55,427 bases of DNA from JAVBRA01 sp031548435 (GTDB lineage Bacteria > Bacteroidota > Bacteroidia > Bacteroidales > Rikenellaceae), in assembly GCA_031548435.1 (NCBI GenBank), contig JAVBRA010000016.1, positions 1 through 55,427 of the forward strand, read 5' to 3'. Below the pieces are notes generated by a model. That model saw nothing but the letters and a program-made list of their open reading frames with translations. It did not search any database and was not told where the DNA came from. Below, piece after piece: positions 49,824-55,427 of the stretch; the first letter of the stretch is position 1, and each line of letters starts with the position of its first letter. The position numbers and the translations under genes were made by a program.

Positions 49824-51173
49824 CTATCTTTTTCTGATGGCGGTGAACGGTCTGCGTTCGGCCACATTGCGGTAGGCCGGACGGATGATGCGCTTGCCGT
49901 CGAAATTGAGTTCCTCGATGCGGTGGGCCGTCCATCCGGTGATGCGCGACATGGCGAACAGCGGCGTGTAGACCTCCTGCGGCAGGCCGATCATCTCGTA
50001 CACGAAGCCCGAGTAGAAGTCGACGTTGGCGCACACCTTTTTGTTGACCTGCGTGCCCTTGAAGCCCATGAACGTTTCCACGGCGCGCTCTTCCAGCAGT
50101 TCCAGGAAGGCGAACTCTTTTTCGCGCCCCTTTTCCCGTGCCAGGTTGCGGGCCCACTCCTTGAGCAGCAGGGCGCGCGGGTCGGAGATGGTGTAGACCG
50201 CGTGTCCGATGCCGTAGATCAGCCCGGTGCGGTTGTAGGCTTCTTTCTTGAGCATTTTGACCAGATAGGCGTCGATCTCTTTGGTTGACGTCCAGTCGGC
50301 GATGGCCTCCTTGAGGTGGTTGAACATGTCGATCACGGCCAGGTTGGCGCCCCCGTGCAGCGGGCCCTTGAGCGACCCGATGCCCGCGGCGATCGACGAG
50401 TAGGTGTCTGTGCCCGACGAACTGGTGACGCGCACGGTGAAGGTCGAATTGTTCCCCCCGCCGTGTTCTGCGTGCAGGATCAGCGCCAGGTCGAGCACTT
50501 TCGCCTCCAGTTCGGTGAAGTTGCCCTTGAGCATGTACAGGAAATTCTCGGCGATCGACAGCTCCTCCCTCGGGTGGCGGATGTGGAGCGACAGCCCCTG
50601 GATGCTGTGACGCAGGATGTTGTAGGCGTAGGCGATGATGGTCGGGAACTTGGCGATCAGGTCGATCGACTGGCGCATCAGGTTCTCGCGCGAGGTGTCG
50701 TCGGGGTTGGGGTCGAAGGTGTACATCTCCAGCACGCAGCGCGAGAGGATGTTCATGATGTTGTGCCCTTCGAGGTCGATGATGTTCATCTTGATCTTCT
50801 GCTCCAACGGCATCGATTTGCTGATCAGGTCGTTGAAGGCTTTCATCTCCTCCTTGTCGGGCAGATACCCCGACAACAGCAGGAAAGCCGTTTCCTCGAA
50901 CCCGAAGCGGTCTTCGGCGTAAATTCCCCCGACCAGGTCTTTGACGTCGATGCCGCGGTAGATCAGTTCGCCCGGCACGGCCTGCAACCCTCCCTCGGGC
51001 AGGCGTTCGTAGCCCACCACATCGCCTATTTTGGTCAGGCCCACCAGCACTCCCGAGTGGTCTTCATTGCGCAACCCCCTCTTTACATTGTATTTGGCGA
51101 ACAGTTCGTTGTCGATGGCGCTCGTGTTCTTGATCGATTCCGAGAGCTTGTAGATCATATATTCTTTTTTCAT
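49824..51173 (-). CDS. gltA: Citrate synthase
   Basis: The protein has 449 residues and condenses acetyl-CoA with oxaloacetate. Active-site regions are visible: ILHAEHGGGNNSTF (first His), IYGIGHAVYT (second His) and NVDFYSGFVY (Asp). The sequence looks like the variant of Bacteroidetes and some anaerobes, with an extended N-terminus (about 60 residues before the core). It lies 11 bp downstream of icd and is the last gene of an acnA-icd-gltA operon that converts oxaloacetate to 2-oxoglutarate. Confidence 0.96.
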   Translation of the reverse strand: MKKEYMIYKLSESIKNTSAIDNELFAKYNVKRGLRNEDHSGVLVGLTKIGDVVGYERLPEGGLQAVPGELIYRGIDVKDLVGGIYAEDRFGFEETAFLLLSGYLPDKEEMKAFNDLISKSMPLEQKIKMNIIDLEGHNIMNILSRCVLEMYTFDPNPDDTSRENLMRQSIDLIAKFPTIIAYAYNILRHSIQGLSLHIRHPREELSIAENFLYMLKGNFTELEAKVLDLALILHAEHGGGNNSTFTVRVTSSSGTDTYSSIAAGIGSLKGPLHGGANLAVIDMFNHLKEAIADWTSTKEIDAYLVKMLKKEAYNRTGLIYGIGHAVYTISDPRALLLKEWARNLAREKGREKEFAFLELLEERAVETFMGFKGTQVNKKVCANVDFYSGFVYEMIGLPQEVYTPLFAMSRITGWTAHRIEELNFDGKRIIRPAYRNVAERRPFTAIRKR

Positions 51174-51184
51174 GCGTTGCGTCC

Positions 51185-52444
51185 TTATAGGTTAGCGATC
51201 AGTTTTTCAGCGAATTGCGAGGTCGAGAGCGGTTGCCCGTTCTCCATGAAGCGGGCCAGGTCGACGGTCGCCTCGTGGGCTGAGAAACATCGTTCCATGG
51301 CCTTTTCGATGGCGCCGGCGGCTTCGTTCCAGCCCATGTATTCGAGCATCATCGCGCCCGAGAGCAGCAGCGACGACGGGTTGACGATGTTTCTCCCTGC
51401 GATGTCGGGCGCCGTGCCGTGGGTGGCCTCGAAGACGGCGTGCCCCGTTTTGTAGTTGATGTTGGCCCCGGGAGCAATGCCGATGCCGCCCACCATTGCG
51501 GCCAGCTGGTCGGAGATGTAATCGCCGTTGAGGTTGAGCGTTGCCACCACCGAATAATCCTCGGGGCGCAACAGGGTGTTTTGCAGGAAGGCGTCGGCGA
51601 TCACGTCTTTGACAATGAGTTTGCCCAGATTCTGTGCCTTGCCCAGCGCCGCTTCGGCCGCCTCGGCGCCGAGGTCTTTGCGAATCTGCTCGTATTGCTG
51701 CATGGTGAAGACCTGCCCGCCGAACTCCCTCTCGGCCAGGGCGTATCCCCAGAGTTTGAACCCTCCCTCGGTGTATTTCATGATGTTGCCCTTGTGCACC
51801 AGCGTCACCGAGGGCAGTTTCTTCCCGATCGCATATTCGATGGCCGACCGCACGAGCCGTTCGCTCCCCTCCCTCGACACGGGCTTGACCCCGAAGGCCG
51901 ATGTTTCGGGAAAACGGATCTTCGACACGCCCATCTCGTTAACCAGAAAGTCGCGGAACCGGTGTGCTTCGGGCGTCCCTTCGGCCCATTCGATGCCGGC
52001 GTAGATATCCTCGGTGTTTTCGCGGAAGATGCGCATATCCACCTTGTGCGGCTCCTTGACGGGCGAGGCCACTCCCCGGAACCACCGTACCGGGCGCAGG
52101 CACACGTACAGGTCGAGTTCCTGGCGCAGGGCCACGTTCAGCGACCGGATGCCCCCGCCCACGGGAGTGGTCAGCGGCCCTTTGATGCCGATCAGGCATT
52201 CCCGGAACGCCGCCATCGTCTCTTCGGGCAGCCACGAACCGGTTTTGTTGAACGATTTCTCGCCCGCCAGCACCTCTGTCCATCCGATTTTCCTGCGGTT
52301 GCCGTAGCTTTTTTCCACAGCGGCGTCGATTACTTTCTGCGTTGCCGCGGTTACTTCCGCGCCCACGCCATCCCCCTCGATGTAGGGGACCGTCACTTTG
52401 TCGGGAATGATCAATGCCCCGTTTTCGATCTTCGCTTTATCCAT
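51185..52444 (-). CDS. icd: Isocitrate dehydrogenase with NAD-type cofactor residues
   Basis: The protein has 419 residues and is homologous to E. coli Icd over its length: GGGIRSLNVALRQELDLYVC (isocitrate region, substrate arginines), FRENTEDIYAGIEW and NLNGDYISD. At the cofactor-discrimination site E. coli has GTAPKYAG (Lys344-Tyr345, NADP); this protein has GTAPDIAG, with Asp-Ile as in NAD-dependent enzymes. NAD preference is therefore predicted. The start overlaps the end of acnA by 8 nt (ATGGATAA). It oxidatively decarboxylates isocitrate to 2-oxoglutarate, mainly for glutamate synthesis in an anaerobe. Confidence 0.95.
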   Translation of the reverse strand: MDKAKIENGALIIPDKVTVPYIEGDGVGAEVTAATQKVIDAAVEKSYGNRRKIGWTEVLAGEKSFNKTGSWLPEETMAAFRECLIGIKGPLTTPVGGGIRSLNVALRQELDLYVCLRPVRWFRGVASPVKEPHKVDMRIFRENTEDIYAGIEWAEGTPEAHRFRDFLVNEMGVSKIRFPETSAFGVKPVSREGSERLVRSAIEYAIGKKLPSVTLVHKGNIMKYTEGGFKLWGYALAEREFGGQVFTMQQYEQIRKDLGAEAAEAALGKAQNLGKLIVKDVIADAFLQNTLLRPEDYSVVATLNLNGDYISDQLAAMVGGIGIAPGANINYKTGHAVFEATHGTAPDIAGRNIVNPSSLLLSGAMMLEYMGWNEAAGAIEKAMERCFSAHEATVDLARFMENGQPLSTSQFAEKLIANL

Positions 52445-54701
52445 TTTTTCGTGCCGATGCCAGGTGGTTCAATGCGCTCCCTGCTTTGAACCAGTTGATT
52501 TGTAATTCATTGTATGTATGCAGGACGGAGATCGATTCTTTCGTCCCGTCGCCGTGGAGCAGTTCTACCTCCAGCGGCTTCCCCGGGACGATGTTTTCGA
52601 TGCCCGGTACGCTGAAGCGGTCGTTTTCGCGGATTTTTCCGTAATCGGCCATGTCGGCGAACGTTACGGCCAGCATGCCCTGTTTCTTGAGGTTGGTTTC
52701 GTGGATGCGGGCGAACGATTTGCACAGCACCATTTTCACGTTCAGAAAGCGCGGCTCCAGGGCGGCGTGCTCGCGCGAGGAGCCCTCTCCGTAGTTTTCC
52801 TCGGCCACCACCACCGACGAGAGGCTCTGAGACTTGTAACGCTTGGCCAACGCCGAAACTTTCTCGTAACTGCCTGTCGACGGGTCGAGCACGCTGTCGG
52901 TTTTGCCGTTGAACGCGTTGACGGCCCCCATCAGCAGGTTGTCCGAGATGTTCTCGAGGTGGCCGCGGAATTTGAGCCACGGGCCGGCCATCGAAATGTG
53001 GTCGGTGGTGCACTTGCCTTCGGTCTTGATCAGCAGGGGCATCTCCGTGAAATCAGCCTTGTCGAACGGGTTGAACGGCTGCAGCCGTTGCAGCCGCTGC
53101 GAGTTCCGGTCGATGCGGATCTCGATGCCGCTGCCGTCGGACAGGGGAGGGATGTAGCCCGCGTCCCGGTTCATGAAACCCTCGGCGGGCAGCATGCTTC
53201 CGGTCGGCGGGTTCAATTTCACCGGTTGGCCTTTGCTGTTGATAAGCGTGTCCGTCAACGGGTTGAACGACAGGCTGCCTGCAATGGTCAGGGCCGTTAC
53301 GATTTCGGGCGAGGCCACGAACGCATAGGTGTTCGGGTTGCCGTCGTTGCGCTTGGCGAAGTTGCGGTTGAACGAGGTGACGATCGAGTTCGGCTGTTGA
53401 GGATGGTTGTTGTGCCGTTTCCACTGGCCGATGCACGGGCCGCAGGCGTTTGACATGATCACCCCGCCGATGGCCTCGAACGACTGGAGTATCCCGTCGC
53501 GCCGGGCGGTGTCCATCACCAGGTTCGACCCCGGATTGACGATCAGTTCCGCCTTGGCACTCAGTCCGTTGTCCGCCGCTTGCCTGGCGACGCTGGCCGC
53601 CCTCGACAGGCTTTCGTACGACGAGTTGGTGCACGAGCCGATCAACCCCACTTCCATGTTGTCGGGATAATTGTTTTTACGCACCGCTTCCGCCAGTTGC
53701 GAGACGGGCGTTGCCAGATCCGGCGTGAACGGCCCGTTGACACAGGGCTCCACCGCCGAAAGATCGATATCGATCACGCGGTCGAAATAGTTCCCGGGGG
53801 TTTGCTCCACCTCGGGATCGGCCTGCAGGCACTCCTTGATCCGGTCGGCCTGCGCGGCCACTTTTTCCCTGCCGGTTGCGCACAGGTACGCTTTCGTGTG
53901 GTCATCGTACGCGAATACCGAAGTGGTGGCTCCCACCTCGGCACCCATGTTGCAGATGGTGGCCTTGTCGGTGGCCGAAAGCGAGGCGGCTCCCGGGCCG
54001 AAGTATTCGATGACGGCGTTGGTCGCTCCCTTTACGGTCAGCATGCCGGCCAGTTTCAGGATTACGTCCTTGGCCGAGGCCCATCCGTTTAATTTCCCGG
54101 TCAGGTTGACGCCGATGATCCGGGGCATTTTCAGTTCCCATGCATCGCCCACCATTGCATCCACGGCGTCCGCGCCGCCCACGCCGATGGCCAGCATTCC
54201 CAGTCCGCCGGCGTTGGGTGTATGGGAGTCGGTGCCCACCATCAGCCCGCCTGGGAACGCGTAGTTTTCGAGGATGATCTGATGGATGATGCCCGCCCCC
54301 GGCTCCCAGAACCCGATGCCGTATTTGTTGGATACGTCTTTGAGAAAACCGTACACCTCGCTGTTCTCCCTGAGTGCTGCGGCCAGGTCGCCTTTTGCGC
54401 CGTTTTCGGCCACGATCAGGTGGTCGCAATGCACCGACGATGGCACCGCCACCTTGTTTTTTCCAGCTGTCATGAACTGCAACAGCGCCATCTGCGCCGT
54501 CGCGTCCTGCATCGCCACGCGGTCTACCCGAAAATTCACGTAATCTTCCCCGCGCTTATGAGCCGTCATGCAGCCGTCGGCATGGGCATAAAGAATTTTT
54601 TCGGTAAGGGTCATCGCCCGTCCGAGCGTTGTTGCAGCCCTTTTAACCCTCTGGTTGAATGTGCGATATGTTTCTTCTATGACTTCTATGTCGAACAACA
54701 T
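52437..54701 (-). CDS. Aconitate hydratase, mitochondrial type
   Basis: The protein has 754 residues, the size of mitochondrial-type aconitase rather than AcnA or AcnB of E. coli. It isomerises citrate to isocitrate through a [4Fe-4S] cluster; cluster cysteines are in IGSCTNSS and NACGPCIGQW. The swivel domain has GEGSSREHAALEPRFL and the conserved KTEGKCTTDHIS. The start at 54701 (MLFDIEVIEETY) was preferred because the upstream open frame lies across the promoter. It heads the operon with icd (overlapping) and gltA. Confidence 0.96.
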   Translation of the reverse strand: MLFDIEVIEETYRTFNQRVKRAATTLGRAMTLTEKILYAHADGCMTAHKRGEDYVNFRVDRVAMQDATAQMALLQFMTAGKNKVAVPSSVHCDHLIVAENGAKGDLAAALRENSEVYGFLKDVSNKYGIGFWEPGAGIIHQIILENYAFPGGLMVGTDSHTPNAGGLGMLAIGVGGADAVDAMVGDAWELKMPRIIGVNLTGKLNGWASAKDVILKLAGMLTVKGATNAVIEYFGPGAASLSATDKATICNMGAEVGATTSVFAYDDHTKAYLCATGREKVAAQADRIKECLQADPEVEQTPGNYFDRVIDIDLSAVEPCVNGPFTPDLATPVSQLAEAVRKNNYPDNMEVGLIGSCTNSSYESLSRAASVARQAADNGLSAKAELIVNPGSNLVMDTARRDGILQSFEAIGGVIMSNACGPCIGQWKRHNNHPQQPNSIVTSFNRNFAKRNDGNPNTYAFVASPEIVTALTIAGSLSFNPLTDTLINSKGQPVKLNPPTGSMLPAEGFMNRDAGYIPPLSDGSGIEIRIDRNSQRLQRLQPFNPFDKADFTEMPLLIKTEGKCTTDHISMAGPWLKFRGHLENISDNLLMGAVNAFNGKTDSVLDPSTGSYEKVSALAKRYKSQSLSSVVVAEENYGEGSSREHAALEPRFLNVKMVLCKSFARIHETNLKKQGMLAVTFADMADYGKIRENDRFSVPGIENIVPGKPLEVELLHGDGTKESISVLHTYNELQINWFKAGSALNHLASARKNG

Positions 54702-54722
54702 GGTTTCCAAATTATGAAGATG

Positions 54723-54730
54723 CAAATATA
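54723..54730 (-). promoter_or_regulatory. Candidate -7 element of the acnA-icd-gltA operon
   Basis: On the minus strand TATATTTG fits TAnnTTTG, 21 bp before the start codon. No clear -33 TTTG. Confidence 0.5.
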
Positions 54731-54854
54731 TAACATTTTGTGAAATTTTCCACGCACACAGGGCGCTTATCGACAAATTTCCCAATAAACCGGACGAGGG
54801 TAGGGGAGTGTGATTTTTCTCTGGGTTCAAATAAAAACCATTCTCGGACTCCCT

Positions 54855-55290
54855 TTTATCTTTAAGTTTCTTTTCGGTTAACCAGAAAAAAACGATCAAT
54901 ACCTGATCAGGAGGGGGGGGTAAAGGATGGTGAGTCAGGTTAAATTCTCCTGCTCGGATATCTGGACAGGATTTTTAAGGAGGAGGTCAATGCTGTTTTT
55001 CGAAGAGGCTCTTCTCCTTTGGATTTTGAAGAAGGGGCAGGGAGATATCTGAATGGGAAGAGGCAGGGAGATATCTGAATGGGACGGTGCGGAGACAAAA
55101 AAGGGGATTCTTTATTGCGGCGTGGTAGGATAAGAAAGGGACTCTTTGTGCACCCTAAGTTAGGAACTCCAGGACTGTCCTGAATTTAATTTTGTGTAAA
55201 CGGTAACTTGGGTCGGGGTTTGGCGAATAGCTATGACACTGTCCATAAAAAAACCCCGATTTTATCTTTAAGTTCTTTTCGGTTAACCAT
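54855..55290. repeat. Repeat-rich spacer between aconitase and 5S rRNA
   Basis: No gene-like frame. A segment of about 31 bp containing CTTTTCGGTTAACCA occurs at 54855-54885 and again at 55260-55290, each followed by a GATCA-type palindrome; the left one is degenerate. CCATAAAAAAACCCCGAT at 55243-55260 recurs at 55287-55304. A 26-bp unit containing GCAGGGAGATATCTGAATGG is repeated in tandem at 55036-55084. The pattern suggests partial duplications of the rRNA operon end. Confidence 0.65.
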
Positions 55291-55324
55291 AAAAAACCCC
55301 CGATCAGGAAATGATCGGGGGTTT
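55291..55324 (-). terminator. Terminator of the rRNA operon
   Basis: On the minus strand a 13-bp stem (AAACCCCCGATCA/TGATCGGGGGTTT, 5-nt loop) ends in a T-run, just after the 5S rRNA 3' end. Confidence 0.92.
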
Positions 55325-55328
55325 GAAG

Positions 55329-55427
55329 GAGGCGGCGACCTACTCTCCCACGCTTGTGGCGCAGTACCATCGGCGCAGACGGGCTTAACTTCTCTGTTCG
55401 GGATGGGAAGAGGTGATCCCCGTCGCT
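55329..55427 (-). rRNA. rrf: 5S ribosomal RNA (3' part, truncated by window end)
   Basis: The minus strand reads the conserved 5S core: AGCGACGGGGATCACCTCTT at the window edge, then CCCGAACAGAGAAGTTAAGC, GATGGTACTGC and GGGAGAGTAGGTCGCCGCC (each a separate segment). About the first 15 nt lie outside the window. The exact 3' end is estimated. As 5S is normally last in the operon, a 23S gene should lie just beyond the window. Confidence 0.95.

Noticed and set aside
55036..55084. CRISPR-like repeats
   Set aside because: Only two direct units in tandem, without spacers or cas genes.

Overview
The window looks like chromosomal DNA from a GC-rich member of the Bacteroidales, plausibly Alistipes or another Rikenellaceae; the genus is my inference, the order is better supported. 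Several genes start behind the Bacteroidetes-type promoter (TTTG, about 19 bp, TAnnTTTG): gapA, rpmH, the FKBP gene, the large sensor gene and the radical-SAM lipoprotein operon. Typical Bacteroidetes proteins are present: a MurF-alanine racemase fusion, a glycogen synthase-glucan phosphorylase fusion, NVEALA-type peptides, a GH109 enzyme and an rSAM/lipoprotein cassette. No tRNA, IS element, prophage or CRISPR array was seen. A partial 5S rRNA on the minus strand closes the right end.

Layout. 0.2-5.2 kb: trpS (minus), then an MsbA-like exporter, a small membrane protein and an MlaE/MlaF lipid-transport pair without an adjacent MCE gene. 5.2-12.1 kb: an accessory island bounded by two inverted copies of a terminator-promoter-leader cassette. 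Each copy starts an NVEALA-like secreted peptide gene followed by TolB-like propeller lipoprotein genes; gapA and a frameshifted lipoprotein gene lie between. 12.1-19.9 kb: aminotransferase, EamA transporter, SDR enzyme, ileS (with an altered HIGH motif), a DksA-like gene and rnhA. 19.9-24.2 kb (minus): a HAD lipoprotein phosphatase and an uncharacterised envelope cluster (SPFH protein, secreted repeat protein, CsgG-like plus beta-barrel protein).

24.5-33.7 kb: a membrane-spanning propeller regulator, an FKBP isomerase with a long extra C-terminal region, rpmH on the plus strand, a GH109 enzyme with a small partner gene, and the NAD(P)HX repair enzyme. 33.9-41.0 kb (plus): a pair of related secreted proteins (the second frameshifted), MurF-Alr, an RsmI-like methyltransferase, and an operon of three lipoproteins plus a radical SAM/SPASM enzyme. 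41.2-45.5 kb: the glycogen enzyme. 45.7-49.7 kb (minus): a PepSY-like lipoprotein, a GH88/DUF2264 polysaccharide-degrading pair and an OmpA-family lipoprotein. 49.8-54.7 kb (minus): acnA-icd-gltA, the citrate-to-2-oxoglutarate branch in one operon. 54.7-55.4 kb: a repeat-rich spacer, a strong terminator and the 5S rRNA.

The least described parts are the NVEALA/propeller island, the rSAM/lipoprotein operon and the SPFH/CsgG-like cluster. Three housekeeping enzymes also carry notable active-site changes: IleRS (GIHH for HIGH), IDH (Asp-Ile at the cofactor-discriminating site) and the SDR enzyme (Met for the Lys of TDK).
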